Origin: Theobroma cacao
Taxonomy: Eukaryota > Streptophyta > Magnoliopsida > Malvales > Malvaceae
DNA length: 64,000 nucleotides
Assembly: GCF_000208745.1 (NCBI RefSeq)
Contig: NC_030851.1
Coordinates: 23,208,991 to 23,272,990 of the forward strand
Reading direction: 5' to 3'
Shown here: one piece after another, positions 1-10,640 of the stretch
How positions within the stretch are numbered: the stretch's first letter is position 1
Layout of the letters: the number at the start of each line of letters is the position of its first letter
The notes under the pieces: generated by a model
The model's database searches: none
What the model saw: the letters and a program-made list of their open reading frames with translations, nothing else
What the model was told of the DNA's origin: nothing
Made by a program: the position numbers and the translations under genes

Positions 1-490
1 TCCCTTATACTCATACCATTCTCCAATTTGTCAAATTTGATCTAAATTCTCTCAAAATCTCAAATTTTGTCCGTGGGTGGCAAAATTACGATTTTGCCCT
101 TACACTCCAAAAATCACCAGAATTAAACTTGTTCACTTCCTATCATTAAATTATACTCCAAATAGTTAATCTTGATAAAAAATTTCACTCCATTATCAAA
201 TTATTATCGTAGGTGGCAAAATGATGATTTTACCCCTAAACATCAAGATTTTCAATTTTACCCCTAATGAACCCTTGAACTCCGAACAATCAGTTTTAGT
301 CATTCTTGGACTGTAAAATATTAAATTTCAGCCTACGATTCCTATTTGAACTAGTTTGAGGTTAAATCAACTCAAGTGTACCGTTACGTACAATACCGAG
401 TTTCGTCTATTCTTAGGATTTTTCTAGCGTAATAACATGCTACTTAGTGCATGTATGTCATGACATGTGTTTATAGGGTCGAGTTTTACA
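1..490 (-). repeat. Gypsy-type LTR, 5' part (cut by window edge)
   Basis: Read on the minus strand, this segment starts near 490 with TGTAAAACTCGACC, close to the start of the Gypsy-type LTR at 59335 (TGTGAAACCTCGACC). It also matches, in opposite orientation, the segment that runs off the right end of the window from 63662. Shared landmarks are the 'cggtattgtac' block, the 'gttcaag' block and short phrases like 'gtaaaatcatcattttgcc'. At 490/491 it abuts a Copia LTR in mid-sequence, so it appears to have inserted into that LTR. No coding potential was seen. Confidence 0.55.
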
Positions 491-907
491 ATTTCTTTAC
501 TACTTCTTTTGTATTCTTAGAGTGAGGGAGTCACTCTAAGGGGTTGTTCAAGCTTGGGATAGCTTGATTGTTGTAGGTTGTGGTTGAGCCTTGGAAAATC
601 ACATTGGGTTTTAGTTGAGCCCGTGAAAAACTAGTGTAAAAGGTTTTTGGCTGATCTTGGTAAAAGCCATTGTAAAGCTTGGTGAAAGCTTGTGAATTTC
701 ACCAATCCATAATGGATTTGTGGGAAAATCCTTGGTTGGATAATCAAGGTAGTAGTGGATGTAGGTCTTGGACCGAATCACTCTAAATTGCTGTCCATTT
801 TATACTCTGTTTTTGTTTTCTTAAGTTCTGAAAATTAGTTTCCAATCTTGTCAAGAACCAAATTATGCTATTCACCCCCCCTCTAGCACAGATTGTAGGG
901 ATCAACA
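491..907 (+). repeat. Copia LTR, 3' portion (truncated)
   Basis: The sequence aligns with the reverse complement of the Copia LTRs at 21164-22367 and 28470-29668: the 'agagtgag...tcactctaa' block, the 'aagcttggtgaaagctt' block, 'aatccttggttg', and 'tagtggatgtag'. It ends in ...atcaaca just before a primer binding site. Everything 5' of about 491 has been replaced by a Gypsy-type LTR, so the U3 is missing. Confidence 0.75.
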
Positions 908-909
908 AT

Positions 910-920
910 TGGTATCAGAG
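910..920 (+). other. Copia primer binding site (tRNA-iMet type)
   Basis: TGGTATCAGAG lies 2 bp after the LTR end. It is the usual plant Copia primer binding site, complementary to the 3' end of initiator tRNA-Met. It fixes the orientation of the element as plus. Confidence 0.85.
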
Positions 921-954
921 GTAGTTCCCTATTATTAAGGCTTAACATCCTTTG

Positions 955-2568
955 GAAGGATCCAAATGGCTCAACAAAATCAATAGTGGCTGAGGGACAA
1001 TCAACAAACAAACCACCTCTGTTTGATGGCTCAATTACCCTTATTGGAGCACTAGAATGTCAATTTATATTAGGGCTATAGATTATGAAATGTGGGATGC
1101 CATAACTGATGGACCCTTTATGCCCTCAACCGTGAATGTAGTGACAAATGAGTTAATGCCCAAGCCAAGGTCTGAATGGATTGAGGCTGAAACTAAGAAA
1201 GTTCAAATAAACTTTAAAGCCATCAACACATTACATTGTGCCTTGACCCCCACTGAATTTAACAAAGTCTCAAGCTGTACAACAGCTAAACAAGTGAGGA
1301 AAAAACTTAGAATAATCCATGAAGGGACTTCTCAAGTAAAGGAGTCCAAAATTGCTCTGTTAACACATAGTTATGAAATGTTCAAAATGGAGCCTGGTGA
1401 AGACATCACCAGCATGTTTGATAGGTTTACAAACATCACAAATAAATTAAGTCAGCTAGGCAAGCCTATCCCTGAATATGAGTTAGTTAAGAGACTGCTT
1501 AGATGCCTACCAAAATCTTGGAAACCAAAAGTGACTACCATTAGAGAGGCTAAAGATCTGAACATCATCACTTTCGATGAGATTTATAGTTTTCTTCTCT
1601 CTCATGAGCTGAAGCTTAAGGAAGAAGAAGAAGAAGACCGAAGGGAGGCAAAGGAAAAGAAAAAGAGCATTGCACTTAAAGCCAGCATCTTTGAAGAAGA
1701 GTTGGAAGAGCTTTCCTGTGATGATGCTAAAGAATTAGCTCTAGTTGCAAGAAAATTCAGAAAGCTAATGAGCAAAAGAAATCGAAGGCTAACTAGAAGA
1801 GGTTTCAAGAAAGACCAAGGTGTTTCATGAAAAATAAGGAACAAAAATGACTCTAACAAAAAGGAGGAGATGATCTGCTACGAATGCAAGAAACCTGGTC
1901 ACTTCAAGTTCGAATGTCCATTGCTGAAAGATGAAACCCCCAAGAAATATAAGAAATCCAAGAAAGCAATGGTGGCTGCTGCATGGTTGGACAGTGACAC
2001 ATTAAGCTCTGAAACTGATGATGAAAAATCTAAGAAAAGAGCAAACATCTGTTTAATGGCACAAAAGGATGAAATAGAGGTACCCTTATCCCCTTGCATT
2101 AATTCTTATGATGATTTATAGGATGAGTATGAGTGCCTTTATTATGAATTTGAAAAACTTTTTTCAAAATACAAATCATTAAAGAAAAAGGCTGCATTTC
2201 TTGAAAATGATTTGGAACAAATCAAACAAGAGTTTACTTCTGTTTTTGAGCAAAGAAATATTTTACAAATTGAGTTAGAACACTCAACAACAGACTTTGA
2301 GGTTTTAAAACAAATTGAGTTTAAAGCTTTGCAAATAACTCTTGATGAAAATACAGCTCTTAAATGTTTGAAAAATGAATCCTCAAAAAGTGATGTATAC
2401 CATAATAAAAATTTAGCTAAAGCATTACCTAGATGTTGTAATTGTGGTAAACATGGTCATTTATCATATGAGTGTTTTAAGAAAAGAACAGTGCAGAAAG
2501 TTAAGAAAATTTGGGTTCCTAAGGGATCTTTTGTTGCAACTAACACTCAAAGACCCATCAAAGTATAG
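955..2568 (+). pseudogene. Copia gag (UBN2-type), frameshifted
   Basis: This is the gag of a Ty1/Copia element, which would form the virus-like particle and bind element RNA. The main open block, 1057-1830, carries the gag core, with recognisable stretches such as HEGTSQVKESK and FKMEPGEDITSMF, then a Lys/Glu-rich tail. A second block, 1870-2121, has a CX2CX4HX4C zinc knuckle (CYECKKPGHFKFEC). A third, 2212-2568, is coiled-coil-like and ends with a second knuckle (CCNCGKHGHLSYEC). The frame is lost near 1035 (the N-terminal part reads ...PPLFDGS then shifts), at 1828 and at 2119, so no intact product is possible. It lies directly downstream of the LTR and primer binding site. A homologous gag sits on the minus strand near 27-28.4 kb. 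Confidence 0.85.
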
Positions 2569-2599
2569 GTACCTATAAAGAAAAACTGAAATTCTGTTT

Positions 2600-2935
2600 T
2601 GTAGGTTGAGCTGGACTTAAAGAAGACATGTTCAAAAGCTCAACTCAAGAAGAAATAGCCTTGGTACTTGGACAGTGGCTGTTCACGGCACATGACAGGA
2701 CATGAAATGCTGTTTGCTCAGCTAAATAAGAGAAAGGGAGGAACCGTATCCTTTGGAGATGATTCAAAAGGAAGAATTCATGGTATAAGTACAGTTGGTA
2801 ATAATTCCTAAATTTAAATTAGTCATGTGTTGCTGGTTAAAGGCTTAAAACATAATTTGCTAAGTATTAGTCAATTATGTGATAAAGGATTTAGAAGTTC
2901 ATTGGTTCTTCCGTGTGATCAAGTGTTGAGTTGAG
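2600..2935 (+). pseudogene. Copia protease / pre-integrase remnant
   Basis: Translation of this stretch gives a protease-like active site context, DSGCSRHMTGHEMLFAQL, followed by FGDDSKGRIHGI and then GLKHNLLSISQLCDKGF, the start of the pre-integrase region. It is interrupted by stop codons near 2810. After about 2935 no integrase, RT or RNase H can be read, so the element is cut off here. It continues in order from the gag at 955-2568. Confidence 0.8.
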
Positions 2936-4199
2936 AATGAATTTCTTGGCTTGTGATAACCTTGGTGTTCTTTGAATGCTCTAAGGTGAACTTCATAATT
3001 TTAAAACCTATCTTGAAACTTCAACATCTCAAAGATAAATGTTAGAAGGATCATAAATAGAAGTCTTTCAAGCAAATTTAACAATCATATAATTAAGTCA
3101 TTCAAGCTTGTAGACATTTGTTAAGCAAGTGAAAATTCAATGACTTCAAGAATTTACATAACTAAGATAAATAAGCTTGTTATCATGAAAGAACAAGTGT
3201 ACAAGAGTTAAATCATTTTAAGGACTTGTCAAGAATTACTCAAATAATATTCAAGTAAATTAGGATCTTTTTGTCATAATCAAAACTATAATCATTTTAA
3301 AGCTAACAATTTTTCCTCTACGGCTTGTCCCTTTCCTTGTATTTAGTCAGTGAGTTTTTTTTACTCACACATTAGTTTCTTTTTTTTTTTTGTAAATCAG
3401 TGATGAGCTTGATACCCTTGTCAGAAAGATGAAATTCCATTCTTCTTTGGTAGGTGTTTTAGCAACAATTTTAAAGCCTAGAGGGTCGGTTCATGTTTTG
3501 CTGATGAGTCAATCTTTATGTTACTATTATGTGATATTGGATATTTCTTATGAGCATGTAACCACAAGTGGCATTATGATTTTCATGTTTTAAATGTTTT
3601 AATAGTTAAATGTTTATGTTGGCTCGAGAGCCTTATTTGTGCTTAAGGTGCTTATATTTATAATGAGATAATTGCATGAGATATGAAAATCGGCTTCATT
3701 TTAAAGAGTTTTATTAGCGTTTCCATATGTTGTGATGTAGCATTCCACCACGTCGTGATGGCGCAATAGTTTTCATGATGATATCAATGATGATATGTAT
3801 GAACAATGTATAATTGATGAGTAAAAGGCTTGCTTGGGTCTAGTGAGCCATACCCAAATAGGTCTTTTCGTCGACCATAGCCCTTATAAACAATATGTGA
3901 CATAAGTCCTTATGTTTATGCTTTTATTATATTGAGACATACGTTATGTAAATAAAATTGAGAATACTTATGTTCATTTACACATGTTATATGATACCCT
4001 TGTTGGGCAGTGGAAGAGGTGCAAATGTTTATAATGTTATTGATTATAAGACCATGGTTGTTAAAGAGCATGAGAAATGTGTTGAACTATTTATGATGTG
4101 AATATGTTGATGCTTATAAATGAAAACATGCTATTTACGTATTTTTTAGGTAGTGTGAATGGCATGATATGGTGTTATACTAATAGCCACATGTGTATT
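2936..4199. other. AT-rich sequence, no gene seen
   Basis: I see no coding pattern on either strand. The block near 3827-3880 ('ggcttgcttgggtctagtgagccatac') resembles the Gypsy-type LTR ends found elsewhere in the window, so at least part is old LTR sequence. Confidence 0.4.
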
Positions 4200-4309
4200 T
4201 TGAATGCTATGAGTTTATAAATGAGATGAATAAGGCTTGTTTGGGTTTAATGGGCTATACCCATATAAGCCCTTATGCCAATCATGACTCTTAAAATTTG
4301 GTCGTGACA
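4200..4309 (+). repeat. Gypsy-type LTR 3' end, decayed
   Basis: The block 'aggcttgtttgggtttaatgg' followed by 'gggctatacccatata' and ending in 'aaaatttggtcgtgaca' matches the reverse complement of the LTR ends at 51457, 53157 and 56698. It is therefore the 3' end of a plus-oriented copy of the same LTR family. A similar but more decayed block occurs at about 4690-4770. Confidence 0.5.
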
Positions 4310-7040
4310 CTTTGTATTTGGAGAAAGTCTCCAACCTTGTTTTGATAGGTCCCTTAAAGGCATTTGATAGGCACTTCCATACTTTTAGGTCCACTCTGCT
4401 ATTTGTCTGTCTGTTTAATGTTTATACAAGTCAATTTATTTATCATTGGATGATTAGAACATTACTATATTAGCTACGAGATGGCATATGTCTGTATATT
4501 GTACCATGAGTGTACTTATTATTTGAATGAATTGAGCATAAGTTGTGCATCTGAACTTCTTGTCGAGGCATGGAGCATATTGAATGATTTCATTATATAT
4601 ATATATATATATATTATGAACATCAGTTTGAGGCGAGTCCCCTTATTATTAATATCATGTTAGGTATTTTTGTTTATCCATTTATCAGATTTTGAGGCTT
4701 GCTTTGGCTTGGTGGGCTTGCTTACTTTGTCCTTGTGCTTGTCATGACTCGGATTCATGTCGTGGTAGAAGTAGATTAAAGATGAAAGAGAATAAGGCTA
4801 ATTTAGTGAGGTTAATCAATTAACATGGATCAATTAATGCCATGAAAACAAAAACTAAAAGCTAGCCCAAACAAAGGCCAATCGACTAAATGTTCATGTC
4901 TAGAATCATTTCAAGACTTTAAAAGCCTAACGTAGACTACTAAAATAAATCAAAGAACCTTGGTCATGAGATTAACATGAAGAATGGAGTTTAAGATTTC
5001 AACTAGTTAGTTGAACTAATAAAGAGGCTTAAGCAATTACCTAAGATGTCAGACAACTCTACAAGTCATGTAAATCTCAAGTGTGCTGCAATTTCTAACA
5101 CATCCAATGGGCAAATTTGGCATGAAATGCTAGATTTTTTAAATGTACTAAGAGTTGAAGGGAAAGACTTCAAACCATCTAAAAAGATCATATTGAAAGG
5201 AATTTGCTTGCAAATTGTGAACAACTTATCTCTAGTTTAGTTTTACTCTTTCTACTTAGCTCTTATCTTTTAGAAAGAGAAATAATGTTGTAAAAGATGT
5301 GTTTTGATCAAGTTTCACATTTTGAAGTTGTTACCTTTGATTTATGAGAGTGTAATCACTCATTAGTTTTAAGTTGAGTGCCTAAAGCACATGTTAGGTA
5401 TGTAAAACTTAAGATTTGATCTTGGGATAATTCACTTTGTAAAAACTTGATGAAAGCTTATTTCATTGGTTTGGTCAAGTTAGGTTTTCAATCCTCAACA
5501 AGGATTGTCAAGATAATGGATATACGCTAGAGAGGACCAAACGATTATAAATAGCTTTGTATTATCCATTTCTCCTAACTCTTCCTTTCTTGGTAAACTA
5601 CTCTCTTATTATTCTCATTATTTCTTAAATCCTTTCTTGTATATGGTTATGAAGTTTCTAAAATTCCTTTGAGACCAACATTTTTAATGTTTTAATTTTT
5701 AAATTTGGCATTAAGTGCGTATTAGTGACACATGTCAATTGACATTTGTGAAAATTGAGTATGTGGATTTTTTTCCATTTTCTTTCTAATTTATTTCTTT
5801 TTCATTTATGTATTTATTTTCTCCCTTTTTCTCCCTCCTTCTCTCTCGCTAACTAGGGACTAATCATTACCGTAGATGGCTGAAATGCCCCAGTCGACAA
5901 TAACTCGAGCTAGATCAACCCTGTTGTTCATCTGATAGGGGGAAGAGATTAGGTTTCGTAGAAAACATGAAACCCTAATCTTTTTCCCCTTGTCAGATTG
6001 GTAGTATTATGGCCCAATTTGGCTCCAATTGTTGACTCAACATCAGCTACGCCCAAATCTGACCCTTTCGTCCTTGTAGGATGGCCCTTGGCAAGTTAGG
6101 GAAACCGAAAAAGGGAGAGAAAGAGAGGCGCAAAAAAGAGAAAATAGAAATAAAGAGACAAAAATATTGTACCATTAGCTAAAGTGCATTTCCCATTATT
6201 CACACTCCTCCGCCTACCTTCTCCCCATTTCAGCCTACCATCACCCTTTTTTACATTATTATCTCGAATAAAATTTAGGCGAAGTCAAAGCCCACCTCCA
6301 TCTTGTTGCTTCTCATTAATCCTCCTCAACCATTCGGAATTAACCCCCAAATACAACAAATTAATATAATCGTATATAATTTTGAATATTTATTTATTTT
6401 TATGCTTAATATTATTAATTATTACAAGTAACATGGCATTAAAATGTGTTCTACAATAGATATGGTAAATGGTACACCTATAAAACATTTACTAAATAAA
6501 TATTGAAAAATTCAATTTTTGAAAAAATTTGAGACTTTTAAAAGAAAAAGAAAAACAAAACTCAAACTAGTGTAGGGGCAAACTGGCTGACACCCCCTCC
6601 TAACAAAAGGGAGTGCACAAAGAGAGCTTTGTGCCTTTTCTTTTTTATGAGAGAGAAAGAGAAAAAGAGAGAGCTTGAACTATTCCAAGAATAGTTATGA
6701 GAGCGCTTTCATTTGTATATATTGATAATGTCAAAGAAACAAAGTCAGAATCTAGATTTCTTTAATCTCTTAACAAAAAAAAATTAAGTATTTTAAAATG
6801 TTACCTCGATAAATAAAATGGATTTTTTTTTTAAAAAAAAAAAGGCTTTGTTGTCATTGGAGGGCATGAATAATTGAACTTGGCATAATTTATATGAGTT
6901 TTATCACACAAAGTTTCGGAAATTAAAATAATGTTGGAGAGCATACAACCTATTTAACAAGGTCCACACCAAATATGAATGGGATACATAGAAAGGCAGA
7001 AGAACACAGAAAGATAATGAAAAATGATTGACAACAATTA
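4310..7040. other. AT-rich intergenic region with decayed repeats
   Basis: No convincing gene. There is a (TA)n microsatellite at about 4594-4615. The short ORF at 5046-5240 (64 aa) shows no family I recognise. The segment 5420-5560 ('caaggattgtcaagataatgg', 'ggaccaaacgattataaatag') looks like the promoter part of a Copia-type LTR, but I cannot place its ends. A further short ORF at 6184-6369 lies in a pyrimidine-rich tract and looks accidental. Confidence 0.4.
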
Positions 7041-7055
7041 TATCACCCATTTGCT

Positions 7056-7463
7056 TCAAAGGGCTTTCAGCTCACGAGAAGCAGCTAACGTCTTATAGAT
7101 TTCCAACACTAATTTGCTGTCGACTTCGTCACCACCTGAGACGATTGAAACATGCCGGTCTTTGGCAACCATCTTCCCTCTAAACAAACCACCGTTGTTA
7201 GCCTTCCCCATGTTGTTCACTAATCGCATCATCATGTCAACATAAGCACCATGAAACTTGGTCAAAATTTTGATTGGCGAAACCATTTTCAGACTCGGCT
7301 TTGGGATTGTTTTCAATTCCCAAACCCGTCGAGTTGCAATATTCTCCAGCCTTGAAATTCTAAGCTTCCTCTTGCTTCTAGTTGCACCATGAAGTCTTTG
7401 GTATTTTCTCCTCCTCCAACCTCTTTTCAAGTTCTCACAACATGTGCTGCGCATAATCTCCAT
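7056..7463 (-). CDS. Small conserved plant protein, function unknown
   Basis: A single-exon gene for a 135-residue protein starting MEIMRSTCCENLKRGWRRRK. I chose the ATG at 7463; the frame stays open upstream to a TTG at 7475, but there is no earlier ATG and plants start at AUG. The protein has a Cys pair (residues 8-9), a strongly basic segment (about 13-40), a central SPIKILTKFHGAYVDMM block and a conserved-looking C-terminus ending LEIYKTLAASRELKAL. No signal peptide or membrane segment is apparent. The layout (CC, then WRRRKYQRL, then KFH.AYVDMM, then LVLEIYK.L.ASREL) matches, from memory, a family of unnamed angiosperm proteins. I know no established function. A TATA box 60 bp upstream of the ATG supports a real, compact gene. 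Codons and ending (TGA) look normal, with no sign of decay. Confidence 0.75.
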   Translation of the reverse strand: MEIMRSTCCENLKRGWRRRKYQRLHGATRSKRKLRISRLENIATRRVWELKTIPKPSLKMVSPIKILTKFHGAYVDMMMRLVNNMGKANNGGLFRGKMVAKDRHVSIVSGGDEVDSKLVLEIYKTLAASRELKAL

Positions 7464-7522
7464 TTTGAACTGCAACCAAAAGAAGAAAAAGAGATTTGCA
7501 AAGAGAAGGAGATCAAAGAGGC

Positions 7523-7530
7523 TTTATATA
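7523..7530 (-). promoter_or_regulatory. TATA box of the small conserved gene
   Basis: TATATAAA on the minus strand, 60 bp upstream of the ATG at 7463. With a normal TATA-to-start spacing of about 30 bp, transcription would begin near 7495 and give a 5' UTR of roughly 30 nt. Confidence 0.6.
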
Positions 7531-7539
7531 GGTGAAGAT

Positions 7540-10127
7540 ATGGTGCAATTCAAAAGGGTGTTGGAGTGAGAGAATAACCAAGAAGAAAACGGTATATATG
7601 TGCACAAGCACAGGACTAGCAAGTAATGGTCAACACTACAACATTCTGACCGAGCAAGGATTAACAAATAATAATAATAATAATAATCCAGTTGCATGGT
7701 TTTATTAGTGTTTTACTACTATTCGTTTATGTGTTGAGTCTAACCAATACTCATTCTAAGCTTCTCTAATTAGTTTAGCTGATTGCTGCTATTCTAGCTT
7801 ATAGGAATTATTGTATCGTGCCAAGGATTGGGCGTTTATATATTCTTTTAATGTATCGGGACTCGTTCATGTGCTGATTAAGAAATTTGGCTAACGATTA
7901 GAAAAATTATAATTGCCGAACTTAATTGAAAAGGTCAATATTTAACACTTGTATCATGATTATAACTGAAGCCGCGGTTCACTAAGGTTCCTCTACACCG
8001 TCTGAATCAACTTTCTCTAATTTTCATGTAATCCAAAAAAAAAGAAAAAGCTTTTCATGTTAGCGATAAATCTTTTTCCTAAAGTTTTGGTTTTTATAGA
8101 TTCTTCAAAAGAGTGCACACATTAGTAATTGTCAACATTTGAAAGCCTTGACTTAAGCAAAAATTTATATATTCTCATCTAGTAATGTCGAAAAAATAAA
8201 TAAAAACAATGTGAAATACATAACAAAGTGTATCTTGGTCACGGTATTTTATAGTATGGAAAACCATGTATTGATATGCTCGAAGCCCTAGCACAAGGAG
8301 TTTACATAAATGCTATAACAAATGAAAATATATAGAATATTCATAGATTCATTAGTTCCTTCATGTTATTAAAAATCATCAGTAATTCTTGTTTGATTTT
8401 CGTTAAGATTTTGTTCAATCCAGTTCTCTTTGATTTTGTATAAAAGCCAATTCATCAATTAGAATCATCAGAGCTGTATTTTACAGTGAATATGAAGTGT
8501 TGAACTTCGTTATGAAAATGTTATGTCTTAAAACATATTATGAACATTTTAACAGCATCTGATCTGTCTATGATTTTATAAGTCTCCTTTGAACTCTTGT
8601 GAAACTATTATTTTATAAAATAGACTTTTGAAGCACTTTTATTAACTTTTTGAAACATTTTAATAGAATTTGATATCCGAACCAAAAATGAAATCTGGTG
8701 CTGATATATGATTAGCTTTTGGGCAATTAGAATATGGTAAGTTATTGTTATATGAACGAATATAAAAAATGCCTTTTGACCTCTTGTGAAATATCAGTGA
8801 AGCCTATATTTGATGTGCCCTTTGGATTTGACCAATAAGAGTTTGACCCATCCGATTCATTAGCAGGGGTTTCGAGCCGTCTAGTGCATCGATGAGGAAT
8901 ATGTTATATGGACCTCTGGCTAGTTGGTAGTGCTCTTGATGGGAGTTTGATCCATTTAAATGCATTAACGGGAGTTTGAATTTTATTGTATGATGTCGAC
9001 GAAGATTGTGAACATTTTTATTATGTGAAATGATTTTTGTTTATGTCAGATATTTTGAAATGAATCCTTTTGAATTCAGAAATAGCATGTGAATATTATT
9101 GTGGTAAGATTTATTTATATAAGAATCTATTTCTATATGAACAATAGAAACAATATTTGAATTTGTATATTAATAAGAAAACACTTAGAGATCTATTTTT
9201 GAACTTCTAAGAATATGAACTAGTGCATTTATTCTAAAGATTGTTGATATTTCAAATATGTATGTATTTTGCATCCTATATATGTTTTAAGTCTTGATTT
9301 CATAAGTTATGAGCTTTTTTTCTAATAGTCCTTTGGACCATTCAATAAGAGTTGTTTATAATCTTTAAAATACCGTATTCTAAAATACTTGGACATGGGT
9401 CAAATTTGGTCTCTTTTGCTTCTGCTCATAATATATGGGTGTCATTTCCTTAACTATGGTTAGTCTACTTGCTAAGCTTAGTGGCTCATTAAATTTTGTT
9501 TCTTTTTTTCAAATTAAGTTTAAGATCGGTTTGGATGCAAGTTTGAATGTTCAACAAGGGTTTGCAAGAAAGCAATATTAGATTAAAAAAGGGTTTTCCT
9601 TGAAGTTCTTGTAAAATTGAAGTTTAAGCTTTTGTTTAGAGCTGAAAAGGATCTATAAACCTTGTGAATGTATGAACAGATCCTTTTAGCAATAAGATGC
9701 TAATTTGGAATAATTGATACATCAAGGCATTTAATTTGGAATAAGTTGTGAGCTAAATCAAGAATGGATCCCTTGTTCCTTCTTGGTTCAAAATAACATT
9801 TCTAAGTGAAACATGTCATTAATTTCCAATGAAAGACATGTTCGGGGGCAAACCATTGAGATATACTTTCAACATAGCCAAATTAATCATTTACATTTAT
9901 TGTCATGGTTAAGATGTAAGAGCGATTATGCAATTAATTTGCATATATGCTGAGATATACTTTCAACTAAAATTTTGATTATATAACATGAATTTAAACT
10001 AAAAAATTTAAGATTTTTGTTAAATATATTTTAACCAAGTTTATTTGTTGGGTGAGTTTTAATTTAATGACAAATTAAGTCATTTGGTACAAATTGAATA
10101 TAATTTTAATCAGGATTGGGGAGCATC
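7540..10127. other. AT-rich intergenic region, no gene seen
   Basis: Contains an (AAT)n microsatellite near 7665-7688. The rest has no ORF of note and no motif I recognise. Around 8810-8990 there are G-rich phrases ('gggagtttgatcc', 'gggagtttgaat') that may be decayed retrotransposon sequence. Confidence 0.4.
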
Positions 10128-10640
10128 TTAAGGTGTAAGGGTTCTTGCAAGCTTAGAAGGTTTCATGATTGGAACGTCTTGTAAGGTTAAAAGGTGTAAG
10201 AATTATAAACCTTGCAAGGTTAGAAGGTTTCAATAATGGAAAGTATTGTAAGGTTAAAAGAGTCAGAACTGTAAAGCTTGTAAGGTTTCAAGGTTTCAAG
10301 ATCGGAAAGTATTGTAAGGTTAAAAGGTTTTAAGATTGGAAAGCATTGTAAGGTTCAAAGGTGTCGGGATTGGAAAACGTGTGAGGTTAGAAGGTTTCAA
10401 GATCGGAAAGCATTGAAAGGTTAAAACTTCAAAGCTTTCAAGATTGGGAAGCTTGTAAGGTTAGAAGGTTTCAAGATTGGAAAGCATTGTAAGCTTAAAA
10501 GGTCACTGGGTTTGAGAACTTGTAAAGTTACAAGGTTTCAAGATGGGAAACTATTGTAAGATTAAAAAGTTTCAAGATTTGGAAAATTATAAGGTTATAA
10601 GATTTCAAGAATGAAAGGTATTTGTAAGTTTAAAATGTTG
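10128..10640 (+). repeat. Degenerate minisatellite, ~33-bp and ~66-bp periodicity
   Basis: A run of roughly 0.5 kb made of variants of 'aaggtttcaagattgg' followed by 'aaagcattgtaaggtta'. The half-units alternate 'ggaaagYattgtaaggtt' with 'gRagcttgtaaggttagaagg'. Units vary by substitution and small indels and weaken towards both ends, as expected of an ageing tandem array. No ORF. Confidence 0.75.

Noticed and set aside
908..921. tRNA gene suggested by tggtatcagag
   Set aside because: This is the Copia primer binding site; no cloverleaf surrounds it.
10128..10640. CRISPR-like repeat array
   Set aside because: Units are degenerate, directly tandem and without unique spacers; it is a minisatellite in a plant genome.
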